Assembly (NCBI RefSeq): GCF_007830235.1
Contig: NZ_VLKI01000002.1
Location: 277,962 to 341,961, forward strand
DNA length: 64,000 nt
Origin: Cytobacillus oceanisediminis
Lineage (GTDB): Bacteria; Bacillota; Bacilli; Bacillales; Cytobacillaceae
Direction: 5' to 3'
Shown here: piece by piece, positions 54,762-63,601 of the stretch
Layout: the number at the start of each line of letters is the position of its first letter
Position numbering within the stretch: the stretch's first letter is position 1
Notes under the pieces: generated by a model
Told to the model about the DNA's origin: nothing
Databases searched by the model: none
The model's input: the letters and a program-made list of their open reading frames with translations, nothing else
Translations under genes and position numbers: made by a program

Positions 54762-55076
54762 ATGGAAACGAGAAAGGTCCTATCCGCGTTAAGCTATTTC
54801 AGTATTATGTTCGCAGGATTTATATTTCCGCTAATTGTGTTTTTTGCAACAGGCGATCAGGAAGTAAAGCGGCATGCGAAGAGTGCTTTTTTATCGCATC
54901 TGATTCCGCTGGTTCCTGTTCCGTTTATTATTTTTGCGGCAGTGACTCAGTTTACAGTTAATGGCCAGGATATCCCGGTATTTTTTATGGCGGCTGTCGC
55001 GATCACAATCATTTTAAGTTTAATTGTACTTATCTGGAATATTATTAAAGGGGTAAAAGTTCTTATAGAAGAGTAG
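54762..55076 (+). CDS. yvlA: DUF4870 membrane protein, YvlA-like
   Basis: 104 residues, three membrane segments (LSYFSIMFAGFIFPLIVFF, LIPLVPVPFIIFAAV, FFMAAVAITIILSLIVLIW) and the DUF4870 motif KRHAKSAFLSHL. AAAAAGGAG upstream. First gene of the envelope-stress operon yvlABCD. Confidence 0.85.
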   Translation: METRKVLSALSYFSIMFAGFIFPLIVFFATGDQEVKRHAKSAFLSHLIPLVPVPFIIFAAVTQFTVNGQDIPVFFMAAVAITIILSLIVLIWNIIKGVKVLIEE

Positions 55077-55103
55077 CAAACAGATAAATGAGGAGGAGCC
55101 GAA

Positions 55104-56213
55104 ATGAAAGAGGAACGGAAACGCATACTGAAAATGGTGGAGGAAGGCAAGCTGACAGTTGATGAGGCTTTGACGCTTTTAGAGCAGCTTGAAAAATCAC
55201 ACCAGACGATGGAACAAAAGCAGGAAGAACTGATTAAGGAACTTTCGGATGATGTGAAGTTTGAAGAAGCAAAGAAAGAAGATCCGTATAGTACGAAGCA
55301 GCAAGGTGCCAAAGAAAAAATTATTGATTTCGTTGATTCTGCTCTAAAGAAAGTGAAGGACTTTGACCTTGATTTCAATTTTGGCAAAAGCGTTGAGATC
55401 TCGCATATTTTTCAGCATGCTGACACATACTTGAAGGATATGGATATTGATGTGGCGAACGGAACAGTCAGGGTCGTACCGTGGGAGCAAAGCGATGTCC
55501 GTGTAGAATGCCATGCGAAGGTTTATCGGGTAGATACCCAGGACGAAGCACGCAAGAATTTCCTGAAGGATGTTATTTTTGCCATTGAAGGGCAAAAGCT
55601 CCGTTTCTCCACCCAGCAAAAGTGGATGAAACTAAATGCTGTGATCTATATTCCGAAGGCGGAATATGGAAATGTGAAAATTCGCATGTTTAATGGACCG
55701 ATTGAAAGTCAAAACTTATCAGTGGAAAACTTTAAAGCAAAAACCGCCAACGGAAAAATTACCGTCAGTGATTTAGACAGTAAATATGTTGAAGCAGAAA
55801 CAGCAAACGGGCAGATTTCCATTCAAAGAAGCCGAATCGATAGTCTTGAAGCGGAAACGCTTAATGGTGCGATTTTAGCGGAGGGGGACTTTATAAAGGC
55901 TGAGCTGCAATCCTTTAATGGCAATGTGACCTGTAAGGCTGAAAATGAACGCTGTGAACGGATTGAGGCAAAAGCGGCAACAGGAAGCATTGACCTGTTT
56001 GTACCCGATTTTGCGGCTGTCAGCGGAGAGCTAAGGACCAATCTGGGCGGTTTTCATGTAGACATTGAGGGTATTGAAGTAATAGAAGAAAAGAGCGAAG
56101 TGATTCAAAAAATGATACGCTTTAAGTCTGTAAAAGAAGCGGATAGCGGAGTTAAGCTATTGGCTGATTCGAAAACAGGGGCGATTACGTTAAAAAGATC
56201 GTCAGCCTGGTAA
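55104..56213 (+). CDS. yvlB: DUF4097 family beta-helix protein, YvlB-like
   Basis: 369 residues. N-terminal helical YvlB/SHOCT-like segment (EERKRILKMVEEGKLTVDEA), a charged linker with an amphipathic stretch, then a repetitive beta-solenoid DUF4097 domain (NGTVRVVPWEQSDVRVECHA, TANGKITVSD, ETANGQISIQ, ETLNGAILAE). AGGAGGAG upstream. Related to LiaX-type envelope stress proteins; role unproven. Confidence 0.88.
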   Translation: MKEERKRILKMVEEGKLTVDEALTLLEQLEKSHQTMEQKQEELIKELSDDVKFEEAKKEDPYSTKQQGAKEKIIDFVDSALKKVKDFDLDFNFGKSVEISHIFQHADTYLKDMDIDVANGTVRVVPWEQSDVRVECHAKVYRVDTQDEARKNFLKDVIFAIEGQKLRFSTQQKWMKLNAVIYIPKAEYGNVKIRMFNGPIESQNLSVENFKAKTANGKITVSDLDSKYVEAETANGQISIQRSRIDSLEAETLNGAILAEGDFIKAELQSFNGNVTCKAENERCERIEAKAATGSIDLFVPDFAAVSGELRTNLGGFHVDIEGIEVIEEKSEVIQKMIRFKSVKEADSGVKLLADSKTGAITLKRSSAW

Positions 56214-56262
56214 TTTTTCAGCCGTCTGGATGCTTGCGCTTTTATGATAGGAGGGAAGCTTT

Positions 56263-56454
56263 ATGAATAAGCTTGTGCGCTCACGAAGCAATAGAAAAGT
56301 GGCCGGTGTGCTAGGCGGCCTTTCTAAATCGATCGGTATTGACCCAACGATAACGAGGGTCATATTCATAGTCCTGCTCTTTACGACAGGAGTATTTCCA
56401 ATGGCTTTGATTTATGCACTATTGGTGTTTGTGCTGCCGAACGAAGAGGTGTAA
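56263..56454 (+). CDS. yvlC: PspC-domain protein, YvlC-like
   Basis: 63 residues with the PspC pattern RSRSNRKVAGVLGGLSKSIG and one hydrophobic helix (VIFIVLLFTTGVFPMALIYA). GGAGGGAAG upstream. Phage-shock-type membrane stress component. Confidence 0.9.
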   Translation: MNKLVRSRSNRKVAGVLGGLSKSIGIDPTITRVIFIVLLFTTGVFPMALIYALLVFVLPNEEV

Positions 56455-56817
56455 TTGATGAGATGGATTATAGGCATTTTAATTAACGCCATCCTCTTTG
56501 TTGCCATTGCCGGCTTCTTTGAGGATTCATTTTACCTGTCCGGGTTTGGCGCTGCTATCGGGGCCAGCTTCATGCTTTCAATTTTAAATATCCTTGTGAA
56601 GCCAATCCTGATTATATTGACATTGCCGGTCACAGTATTAACGCTCGGCCTATTTCTATTCGTCATTAATGCCGTCACATTAATGATCACAGATGGTTTC
56701 ATGGGCGATTCCTTTGAAATTGCCGGTTTTGGAACAGCGATCCTAGTGTCTGTCATTATGTCGATCGTCAACCTGGTTATTCAAAAAACAGTATTAGAGC
56801 CAGCGAAGGAAAAATGA
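56455..56817 (+). CDS. yvlD: Phage-holin-IV-like membrane protein, YvlD
   Basis: 120 residues, four membrane segments, including ASFMLSILNILVKPILIILT and LPVTVLTLGLFLFVINA. TTG/ATG start immediately abuts the yvlC stop (coupled translation). Last gene of the operon; no clear terminator follows, only repeat arrays. Confidence 0.88.
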   Translation: MMRWIIGILINAILFVAIAGFFEDSFYLSGFGAAIGASFMLSILNILVKPILIILTLPVTVLTLGLFLFVINAVTLMITDGFMGDSFEIAGFGTAILVSVIMSIVNLVIQKTVLEPAKEK

Positions 56818-56835
56818 AAACCGCGTAAGAATGGG

Positions 56836-56915
56836 AAGTTGCACATAAAATTAAAAAGTTGCACGGAAAACAGAAAAAGTGGTTCATAAATTTCAGAAGT
56901 TGCACGCAAAATCAA
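56836..56915 (+). repeat. 20-21 bp phased array, family B, copy 2
   Basis: GTTGCACATAAA and variants begin (GCAC equivalents) at 56841, 56861, 56881 and 56902, spaced 20, 20 and 21 bp. Same family as 2836-2935. Confidence 0.85.
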
Positions 56916-56988
56916 TGAAATACCGTATATCATTTAAAAATGAGTTAAAAATACATCTACAAACCGCTGAAAAGCGGGGAAATGTATA

Positions 56989-57115
56989 AGATATTAGATG
57001 AATTCGAAACATGCTATGTAAATATTGAAACAGGCTTCATAATATCAAAAGCATGTTAGATAATTGCCGGTACATGCTAGAAAATAATCGAAACAAACCC
57101 GGAACATGATGTTCC
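56989..57115 (+). repeat. 21 bp phased array, family A, copy 2
   Basis: CATGTTAGATAA-type words at about 56989 (decayed), 57010, 57031, 57052, 57073 and 57094: 21 bp spacing. It is the reverse complement of the family at 25978-26112. It begins about 75 bp after the family B array. Confidence 0.82.
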
Positions 57116-57121
57116 CATCCT

Positions 57122-57156
57122 AAAAAAGCCAGCACACCTCACGTGCTGGCTTTTTC
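57122..57156 (-). terminator. Terminator of the amidase gene
   Basis: AAAAAGCCAGCAC and GTGCTGGCTTTTT form a 13-bp stem; T-rich on both strands. It directly follows the minus-strand stop. Confidence 0.92.
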
Positions 57157-57825
57157 CTATTCAATGATAATCGCATTATAGCCATCATTCCGCAAATTCC
57201 CTGCGAGTTTTTCAGCTTCTTGTCTTTCCTCAAAAGTAACCTGCACTTTATATTGTTTGGGTCCTTCTGATTTTCTTTTTAAGCCATATTGTTCAGCAAC
57301 AGCTTTTGCAATGGCTTGGGCGCATCGTTTTCGATAGACAGGTGTGCGGAGAAGTGCGGCTTCTCCTTTGTTTGTCATAAACCCGCATTCCACAAGGACG
57401 GCGGTCATTTTCGTTTCTCGGAGGACATGGAAGTCGGCCGTTTTTACTCCGCGGTCGCGCAAGCCGGTTAATTGAATTAAATTCCGTTGTATTTTTTGCG
57501 CCAATTCCAGAGCTTCCTGCGGCCTGGAAGGGTAAACATATGTCTCGATACCGCCGACACTGTTCCAGCCGCCGGTTCCATAGGCATTGGCATGGATAGA
57601 CACAAAGCAGTCTGCATTTAGCATGTTTGCTAGGTCAGTCCTTTCTGACGAAGGTACATCCCGCTCATCCGAATGGGCAAAGTAAACAGTCACATTTTGA
57701 TAGTTTTCCAGCAGCTCCTTAGCAAGGCTTGCTACAGATCGGTTAAACTCATATTCCCGTATGCCATCGGGACTTCTTTTTCCGGAAGTGCCGTATCCAT
57801 GCCCGGCGTCCAGCATAATTTTCAT
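57157..57825 (-). CDS. N-acetylmuramoyl-L-alanine amidase with SPOR domain (CwlC-like)
   Basis: 222 residues. Amidase_3 domain with zinc ligands in MLDAGHGYG (His), REYEFN (Glu) and FVSIHANA (His), and the catalytic Glu in VLVECGFMTN. C-terminal SPOR domain (YKVQVTFEERQEAEKLAGNL). No signal peptide. This layout matches B. subtilis CwlC, a mother-cell lysis enzyme. AAAGGAGC upstream. Confidence 0.9.
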   Translation of the reverse strand: MKIMLDAGHGYGTSGKRSPDGIREYEFNRSVASLAKELLENYQNVTVYFAHSDERDVPSSERTDLANMLNADCFVSIHANAYGTGGWNSVGGIETYVYPSRPQEALELAQKIQRNLIQLTGLRDRGVKTADFHVLRETKMTAVLVECGFMTNKGEAALLRTPVYRKRCAQAIAKAVAEQYGLKRKSEGPKQYKVQVTFEERQEAEKLAGNLRNDGYNAIIIE

Positions 57826-57912
57826 TTTTATCGCTCCTTTCTAAACCAATTTTTTTTATAAATGTATTCACTTATATAATATGGACAAACCCTTTGAAAG
57901 GACATGGCTAAA

Positions 57913-57948
57913 TAAAAAAAGGAGAAAACCCCCATGGGTCTTCCCCTA
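57913..57948 (-). terminator. Terminator of nagR
   Basis: On the minus strand GGGGAAGACCC and GGGGGTTTTCTCC pair with two G-T pairs, followed by TTTTTTT. Confidence 0.75.
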
Positions 57949-58677
57949 TTTAGATGCGCGCTGCATCGTATGGACAAACTTATACCGATCGGCACGGTAT
58001 GCTGATTTTACAAGCTCAAAAGGCGTGCCATCCTGTAAAAATGAAGTTCTGACAATCAGAAGAACAGGGGAGCCTGTATCGACTTGCAGATGCTTTACCT
58101 CTGTTTCTTTTGCAATGGAAGCTTCAATTTGCTGGGTCGCTTCGCTGATCGTCAGCGCCAATTTTTCCTCAATATATTGATATAATGACTTGTTGATGAT
58201 TTCTTCAGTCAGCCCTTTTACCAGATTGGCAGGGAGGTAGGTGGTTTCGAGAGCCATTGGCAGGTTATCAGCCAGGCGCACCCGCTTAATTTCATAAACA
58301 GGCGTATTTTCTTTAATGCCAAGCTTACGTGCAAGCTGCGGTTCAGCTGGGATAATTTCAAAGGAGATCAGGCGGCTGCTTGGCACCATGCCCCGTTCCT
58401 TCATATCCTCTGTAAAACTGGTCAAACCCTGCAGCTTCTGTTCAACCTTCTGCTTATTGACGAAGGTTCCCCGGCCTTTTTGCCTGTACAAAAAACCATC
58501 GTTCACCAGATTGTTCAAGGCCTGCCTGACAGTCATGCGGCTGATCTGGTACTGCTCGGCGTACTCCCGTTCAGACGGAATCGCTTCATCAGGCTTTAAA
58601 ATTCCGTTCTCAATTAAGTGTTTAATATACTCCTCTAATTGATGGTAAATCGGAATAGGTGATTGTTTATCGATCAT
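57946..58677 (-). CDS. nagR: GntR/HutC-family repressor of GlcNAc use, NagR (YvoA)
   Basis: 243 residues from ATG 58677 (AGGAG 9 nt upstream), the same length as B. subtilis NagR. The longer in-frame ORF takes 74 codons from the adjacent repeat element and is not real. Winged helix AIPSEREYAEQYQISRMTVR and QALNNLVNDGFLYRQKGRGT; UTRA effector domain after residue about 90 binds GlcN-6-P or GlcNAc-6-P. It should repress nagAB through the operators near 61073-61130. Confidence 0.92.
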   Translation of the reverse strand: MIDKQSPIPIYHQLEEYIKHLIENGILKPDEAIPSEREYAEQYQISRMTVRQALNNLVNDGFLYRQKGRGTFVNKQKVEQKLQGLTSFTEDMKERGMVPSSRLISFEIIPAEPQLARKLGIKENTPVYEIKRVRLADNLPMALETTYLPANLVKGLTEEIINKSLYQYIEEKLALTISEATQQIEASIAKETEVKHLQVDTGSPVLLIVRTSFLQDGTPFELVKSAYRADRYKFVHTMQRASK

Positions 58678-58705
58678 TGGAAATTCTCCTATCGCTTTGT
58701 CTTCA

Positions 58706-58940
58706 GCTCTGTTAATTTGCCTGTTGATCTCCGGACTCGCTTTCCGCGGGCGGGCCGGGAGCCTCCTCGGCGCATTCGCGCCTGCGGGGTCTCCCTTCGA
58801 CACGCACTTCCCGCTGGACGTTGAACCTGCATCCTCGAATGAACACCGCACGAAGAAAATGCGAATGCATTTTCGAGGATCTCGCCCCTTCCACTCCAAT
58901 CAGCAGGGTGCGAAAATCAACAATATGTTTTAACAAAGAG
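58706..58940 (+). repeat. ~235 bp dispersed structured element, copy 4
   Basis: From GCTCTGTTAATTTGCCTGTT to TTTTAACAAAGAG (terminal inverted repeats). Stem 1 is GGCGC-ATTC-GCGCC (58769-58782) where copy 1 has GGTGC/GCACC. Stem 2 is ATCCTCGAA (58831-58839) with TTCGAGGAT (58872-58880) where copy 1 has ATCCTTGAA/TTCAAGGAT. Both are compensatory changes. Lies between nagB and nagR. Confidence 0.9.
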
Positions 58941-59190
58941 TTGTCCTAATAATCCTGCACCAAACGGAGTGCTTCTTCATCAGCAATGATCGTCACATTG
59001 GGATGAAGCTTCAGAGCCGAGGCAGGAAACTGCTCATCAGGTTCTCCGTTTACTAAATATGTTTTAACAAAGAGTTGTCCTAATAATCCTGCACCAAACG
59101 GAGTGCTTCTTCATCAGCAATGATCGTCACATTGGGATGAAGCTTCAGAGCCGATGCAGGAAACTGCTCATCAGGTTCTCCGTTTACTAA
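58922..59190. repeat. 134 bp tandem duplication of the nagB 3' end
   Basis: 58922-59055 and 59056-59189 are two copies with one visible difference (GCCGAGGCAGG versus GCCGATGCAGG). The unit holds the last 37 codons or so of nagB, its stop, and the right edge of the ~235 bp element (TATGTTTTAACAAAGAG). The outer copy is a nonfunctional gene tail. Confidence 0.95.
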
Positions 59191-59814
59191 GCGTCTGATC
59201 GCTTCTGCCTTAGCTGTGCCTGATGCGAGCAAAACGATTTCTCTGCTATCAAGGATGGAGGCGATGCCCATTGTAATCGCATGGGTGGGAACCTCATCGG
59301 TCGATTCGAAAAATCGTGCGTTTGCTTTTCGTGTGCTTTCCGCAAGCTTGACGACATGCGTCCGGCTTTTAAAAGAAGTGCCTGGCTCGTTGAAACCAAT
59401 ATGCCCGTTTCGGCCGATGCCCAGCAGCTGCAGATCAATATCTACAAGATCTTTAATCAGCTGTTCATAACGCATGCATTCCTGGTTAATATCGTCCGCC
59501 GTCCCATTGGGCAGGTTCGTGTTTTCGAGCGGAATATTAAGATGATTAAAAAGCTCGCTGTTCATAAAATATCGATAGCTATTAGGGTCGGAAGAAGGCA
59601 GACCGATATATTCATCCAAATTAATTGTTGTAATTTTTTCATAGGAGGTGCCGTTTTCAAGGTGATCTTTAATCAGCTCAGCGTAAACTCCTTTTGGCGT
59701 ACTGCCGGTTGCCAGCCCTAAAGTCATATCTGGATTGGAACGTATTTTTTCGATCATCAGCTGTGCCGCTTTATGGCTCAAATCCTCATAATGGGCTGTT
59801 CGAATAATCTTCAA
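59080..59814 (-). CDS. nagB: Glucosamine-6-phosphate deaminase
   Basis: 244 residues. LGLATGSTPKGVYAEL phosphate loop, TTINLDEYIGL (catalytic Asp), LLGIGRNGHIGFNEPG (catalytic His/Glu), and the C-terminal KLHPNVTIIADEEAL. Converts GlcN-6-P to fructose-6-P and ammonia. Overlaps the nagA stop by 4 nt. The coding sequence is intact despite the tandem duplication of its 3' end. Confidence 0.97.
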   Translation of the reverse strand: MKIIRTAHYEDLSHKAAQLMIEKIRSNPDMTLGLATGSTPKGVYAELIKDHLENGTSYEKITTINLDEYIGLPSSDPNSYRYFMNSELFNHLNIPLENTNLPNGTADDINQECMRYEQLIKDLVDIDLQLLGIGRNGHIGFNEPGTSFKSRTHVVKLAESTRKANARFFESTDEVPTHAITMGIASILDSREIVLLASGTAKAEAIRRLVNGEPDEQFPASALKLHPNVTIIADEEALRLVQDY

Positions 59815-61001
59815 GAAGACTTCACCCCACGTTCAAAAGCCTTTATACCTCTGCAAAAGGTCATAGCCACCTCGAGATTTTTATCGAGGATTACCAGGTC
59901 AGCATCCTTTCCTTCCGAGATGCTGCCTTTCCGGTCGTAGATGTTCATCTGTTTGGCCGGATTGCTGCTGGCTAGGCGGACGGCTTCCAATAAAGTGATA
60001 TCTGTAAACTCAATCATATTCTTAATAGAATCTTTCATTTTTAAAATGCTGCCAGCCAGTGTGCCATCAGCAAGCAAGGCCTGGCCATTTTCAACGGTGA
60101 CATCCTGTCCGCCAAGATCATAATGGCCATTTTTCAGGCATTTGGCTCTCATCGAGTCAGTAATCAAGATCATCCCATCATGACCTTTGGCGTTAAGAGC
60201 GAGCTTGATCATTTCCGGCCGGACGTGAATGCCGTCTGCGATCATTTCTACGATCAGCTCTTTGAATAATAGGGCAGCCCCTGCAACGCCTGGCTCCCGG
60301 TGATGCAAGCCTCTCATGCCGTTAAAAAGGTGGGTCACGTGCGTGGCGCCTGCTTTAACGGCTTCCTCCATTTCGGTAAAAATAGCATCGCTATGGCCGA
60401 TCGAGGCAACGACGCCATTATTACTTAAATAGCGGATAAACTCGTAGCCGTTCGCTTTTTCAGGCGCCAGCGTAATAAGTTTGATTGTATGGTTTGCAGC
60501 TTCCTGCCAGCGTTTAAAAAGCTGAATATCAGGTTCGAGAATATGGTTCCTCGGCTGGGCTCCGCCTCTTTTTTCATTAATAAACGGTCCTTCAAGATGG
60601 ATACCGATGATCTCCGCTTTGCCTGGCGTGTTTTGCTCTTTTTGATAGAGGGCTGCATTAGACAGCGCTGCCTCTATCTTTTCTTTTTCCTGGGTGATGG
60701 TGGTAGCCAGAAAGCTGGTTGTTCCTTCTGCCGGGAGTACGCTGGCCATTGTCGTGAGAGCTTCCTGCGTTGCATCCATCGTATCCGCTCCGCCTGCCCC
60801 GTGAATATGGACATCAATAAATCCCGGGCTGATCGTCTGTTCCGGGGGAAGTTCCATGATTTCTGTATCCTGATCAATAGCAGGAATCTCATCCATGCTT
60901 CCCACTTTTATGATTGTTTCATTTTCTATTAAAATAAAACCGTTATTTAGAAGGTCGTTTTCTAGAATAATTTTGGCATTTTTTATAAGAAGACGGCTCA
61001 T
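59811..61001 (-). CDS. nagA: N-acetylglucosamine-6-phosphate deacetylase
   Basis: 396 residues, amidohydrolase superfamily. PGFIDVHIHGAGG metal motif, GIHLEGPFINEKRGGAQP (metal Glu), SIGHSDA, THLFNGMRGLHHREPG and ITDSMRAKCL (catalytic Asp). GGAGATG upstream. First gene of the nag operon, behind NagR operators. Confidence 0.97.
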   Translation of the reverse strand: MSRLLIKNAKIILENDLLNNGFILIENETIIKVGSMDEIPAIDQDTEIMELPPEQTISPGFIDVHIHGAGGADTMDATQEALTTMASVLPAEGTTSFLATTITQEKEKIEAALSNAALYQKEQNTPGKAEIIGIHLEGPFINEKRGGAQPRNHILEPDIQLFKRWQEAANHTIKLITLAPEKANGYEFIRYLSNNGVVASIGHSDAIFTEMEEAVKAGATHVTHLFNGMRGLHHREPGVAGAALLFKELIVEMIADGIHVRPEMIKLALNAKGHDGMILITDSMRAKCLKNGHYDLGGQDVTVENGQALLADGTLAGSILKMKDSIKNMIEFTDITLLEAVRLASSNPAKQMNIYDRKGSISEGKDADLVILDKNLEVAMTFCRGIKAFERGVKSS

Positions 61002-61072
61002 CTTGCTTCATCTCCGTTCAAGTCTTAGTATAGGGTTATGAGTATACCTCTATTATAAAAGGTTTACATAAA

Positions 61073-61130
61073 GATGTCTATACCAGTTGATATAAATATA
61101 CACTTGCTTATATTTGGTCTATACAACTAA
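61073..61130 (-). promoter_or_regulatory. Two NagR (dre-type) operators in the nagA promoter
   Basis: On the minus strand AACTGGTATAGAC (61079-61091 side) and TTGTATAGACCAAATA (61111-61127 side) are close to the B. subtilis NagR site, which centres on TGGTATAGA-type words. They lie about 40 bp apart upstream of nagA. Confidence 0.65.
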
Positions 61131-61133
61131 AAT

Positions 61134-61182
61134 GAAAAAGGATAGAGAGCACCAAATTAATGTGGCTTTCCATCCTTTTTTA
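61134..61182. terminator. Bidirectional terminator between nagA and murQ
   Basis: AAAAAGGATAGAGAGC and GGCTTTCCATCCTTTTTT pair with minor mismatches. It ends the murQ transcript on the minus strand. Confidence 0.75.
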
Positions 61183-61185
61183 TTG

Positions 61186-61228
61186 GTTTCGCGGTTAAAT
61201 CAAAAGTATCGCGGATAACTTGAAAATG
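61186..61228 (+). repeat. Two-unit trace of a 20 bp phased array (family E?)
   Basis: TTTCGCGGTTAAATC and TATCGCGGATAACTT are 20 bp apart (GCGG at 61191 and 61211). Core CGCGGATAA fits the variable-word-plus-ATAA pattern of families A-D. Confidence 0.5.
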
Positions 61229-61296
61229 CCGATTCCATTTCGCTCTGCCATAGTCATTCTGCTGCAGAAAACACTGCTGAAAATCAAGATTCTATC

Positions 61297-62205
61297 CTAT
61301 TTCGAATGAAATTCCGCAATCGCTTCCCGCAAATAGCCATTATGTTTTTCCAAAAGCTCCGCCGCTGCTTCGGCTTTTAATCCGGTTAAAACTTGCAGGA
61401 TAGCAGCCTTCGTATTATGCTTTTGCTCAAGCAGAGCGGCTTTGGCTTCCTCATCGGATGCGCCTGTTGCCATTTTGACGATATTTTCCGCACGTTTGAA
61501 CAGCTTTTCATTGGTCATTTGCACGTCTACCATCAGATTGCCGTACACTTTTCCGAGCTTGACCATAGACGCTGTCGTAAGCATGTTCAATACCAGCTTT
61601 TGCGCAGTTCCTGCTTTCATGCGTGTGGAACCTGTTACCACTTCCGGACCCGTGATCGGCGCAATCGTATATCTTGAGATTTTCTCCATCTCGGAATCTT
61701 TTGTACAGGCAACCGAAACAGTAACAGCTCCGACTTCGTTTCCGTATTGAAGCGCTCCGATTGTGTATGGAGTACGTCCGCTTGCTGCGATTCCGACAAG
61801 GACATCATTTTCCGTCAGATTGATATTCATAACATCCTGGCGGCCTTGCGTGCTGTCATCTTCAGCCCCTTCAATTGCTTCGGTCATCGCTTCCTTTCCG
61901 CCGGCGATAATGCCGACAACCATTTCAGGATCGGTTCCATAGGTTGGGGGACATTCGGAAGCATCAATAATGCCAAGCCTTCCGGAAGTGCCGGCACCCA
62001 CATAAATGAGGCGGCCGCCTTTTTTAAAGCTGTCCACAATCTCATCCACCACTTTTACAATATGGGGAATTTCCCTGGCGATTGCGTTGGGAACAATCGT
62101 ATCCTCCTGGTTAATGATCGTAATAATTTCTTCAGTTGTCATTAAATCGATTTCCATTGTTTTCGGATTTCGCTGCTCAGTGTTCAGCTTCGTAATATTC
62201 ATCAT
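61297..62205 (-). CDS. murQ: N-acetylmuramic acid 6-phosphate etherase
   Basis: 302 residues, SIS-domain enzyme cleaving the lactyl ether of MurNAc-6-P. Motifs: GGRLIYVGAGTSGRLGIIDA, ECPPTYGTDPEMVVGIIAGG, VLVGIAASGRTPYTIGAL, GPEVVTGSTRMKAGTAQK. Start overlaps the mupG end by 4 nt. Product GlcNAc-6-P feeds nagA. Confidence 0.97.
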   Translation of the reverse strand: MMNITKLNTEQRNPKTMEIDLMTTEEIITIINQEDTIVPNAIAREIPHIVKVVDEIVDSFKKGGRLIYVGAGTSGRLGIIDASECPPTYGTDPEMVVGIIAGGKEAMTEAIEGAEDDSTQGRQDVMNINLTENDVLVGIAASGRTPYTIGALQYGNEVGAVTVSVACTKDSEMEKISRYTIAPITGPEVVTGSTRMKAGTAQKLVLNMLTTASMVKLGKVYGNLMVDVQMTNEKLFKRAENIVKMATGASDEEAKAALLEQKHNTKAAILQVLTGLKAEAAAELLEKHNGYLREAIAEFHSK

Positions 62206-63281
62206 TGATCCCTCACCATTAATTGAAATTTCGTTCCCGCTTTGATTTCATCCAAAAGAGGAAGGTCTTCCTCTATGACTCTGGCAATCACATTGACGCG
62301 CGCATCCTGAGGAAGGTTTGCCAGAGTGATTTGCATTTCGCCTGCATAGCGTCCGTATAACACATTATCAACCGTCACCATGCCTTTATTACGTTCCACC
62401 TGGTTAGCAGGTTCCAGTTTATTTTGTCCCTGCTGGGCATATGATCTTGATTCCACTGATCGGACCACATCCCGGGCAGGATCCATGCGGTTTGTATGGA
62501 TTTGTTTAAAAAGGTCCTCATGGTGCTGCCCGCCAAGAGTCTCGATGCGAAGAGGAATCACACCCTCGGCAATTTTGGTTAATTGCATCAATGTCTCATC
62601 ATTTACCGAATGGTCACCGATTAATACTTTATCCGTATAACAGCTGTTCATTAATTCAGCAGCTGCCGCAGCAGGGGAGAAGCCCCGATGTTTTTCCAAA
62701 GTCGGCAATCCTGAGAAAACAGGTCCGCGCAGTTCGCCATCACCGGGAACAAACGCCATCGTCGTAATACCCATGCCTTTTAGAAATTGGTTTCTTTTGA
62801 TTAAAAAATCTTTATCCAAACCCGTTTCAGGGCGCGGGTAAAAGTTATGCCAGGCCTCTACATTGCTGGCGTTTAAGCCAAGATCGAGCCACTCTTGCAG
62901 CTCCTCTGCCGAAATGGTGCTCGCATTTATTCCAAGTTTCATTTTTTTCGAGAGTTCAACAATTTGAGCAGAAGAAAAGCCGTAATCAGCCCGAATGCCA
63001 GCGAGGCCCCAGTCAAGAAGGGTATCGATCGATTCCCACTTCAAGCCCAAGTGGCTTAAGGATTGCGGAGAGACATCCGCCAGCAGCTCCATATTATGCT
63101 GATTGGCCAGATCGCCGAGCTCCTGCAGCAAATGCTTATAAGAACTGTGGTCGTCTTCAGGAATATGGAGGGAAGTGAAGATAGATTTTAATCCAAAAGA
63201 AGCTGCTTTCTCAATCCATTTCGCATTTTGTTCCTGCCGTTCTTCTGATAAATAGACTGATATTCCAAGCATCATGCTCAC
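62202..63281 (-). CDS. mupG: 6-phospho-N-acetylmuramidase MupG (DUF871)
   Basis: 359 residues. TIM-barrel DUF871: MLGISVYLSEERQEQNAKWI, DVSPQSLSHLGL, GIRADYGF, WHNFYPRPETGLD, FVPGDGELRGP; C-terminal cyclophilin-like domain. Cleaves MurNAc-6-P-GlcNAc taken up by MurP. AGGTGAG before the start. Operon with murQ. Confidence 0.94.
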   Translation of the reverse strand: MSMMLGISVYLSEERQEQNAKWIEKAASFGLKSIFTSLHIPEDDHSSYKHLLQELGDLANQHNMELLADVSPQSLSHLGLKWESIDTLLDWGLAGIRADYGFSSAQIVELSKKMKLGINASTISAEELQEWLDLGLNASNVEAWHNFYPRPETGLDKDFLIKRNQFLKGMGITTMAFVPGDGELRGPVFSGLPTLEKHRGFSPAAAAAELMNSCYTDKVLIGDHSVNDETLMQLTKIAEGVIPLRIETLGGQHHEDLFKQIHTNRMDPARDVVRSVESRSYAQQGQNKLEPANQVERNKGMVTVDNVLYGRYAGEMQITLANLPQDARVNVIARVIEEDLPLLDEIKAGTKFQLMVRDQ

Positions 63282-63318
63282 CTCAATTTAAGTCCGAATT
63301 TTTAAAAAATATGCCCTC

Positions 63319-63358
63319 ATAAATAAAGAAGGAGGAATCGCTCCTCCTTCTTTATTTG
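63319..63358 (-). terminator. Very stable hairpin between murP and mupG
   Basis: AAATAAAGAAGGAGGA and TCCTCCTTCTTTATTT form a perfect 16-bp stem around ATCGC. It could terminate or attenuate the murP transcript before mupG-murQ, and also buries an AGGAGG. Confidence 0.7.
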
Positions 63359-63363
63359 TTTTG

Positions 63364-63601
63364 GCTCTGTTAAATTTGCCTGTTGATTTCAGCACGAGGC
63401 ACTCAGCGAACAGCAGGCGGTCCGACGCTCCTCGTCGCTTTGCTCCTGCGGGGTCTCCCTTTGATCCGTACTCCCGCAGGACTTTGAATAAGCTTCCTTG
63501 TATAAACACCGCACGAAGGAAATGCGAATGCATTTTCGCGGGATTAGTGCCTTCCGCTCCATTCAACAGGGTGCTAAAAAACAACAATAAGCTATAACAG
63601 A
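63364..63601 (+). repeat. ~235 bp dispersed structured element, copy 5
   Basis: GCTCTGTTAAATTTGCCTGT at the left, GCTATAACAGAAC at the right. Keeps CACCGCACGAAGGAAATG and CAACAGGGTGCTAAAA; stem 1 is disrupted (GTCGC/CTCCTG). It sits inside the MurNAc gene row, 10 bp downstream of the murP stop. Confidence 0.88.

Noticed and set aside
58678-58899. N-terminal extension of the GntR regulator
   Set aside because: The extra 74 codons lie in the ~235 bp repeat element; a proper ribosome site precedes the Met at 58677.
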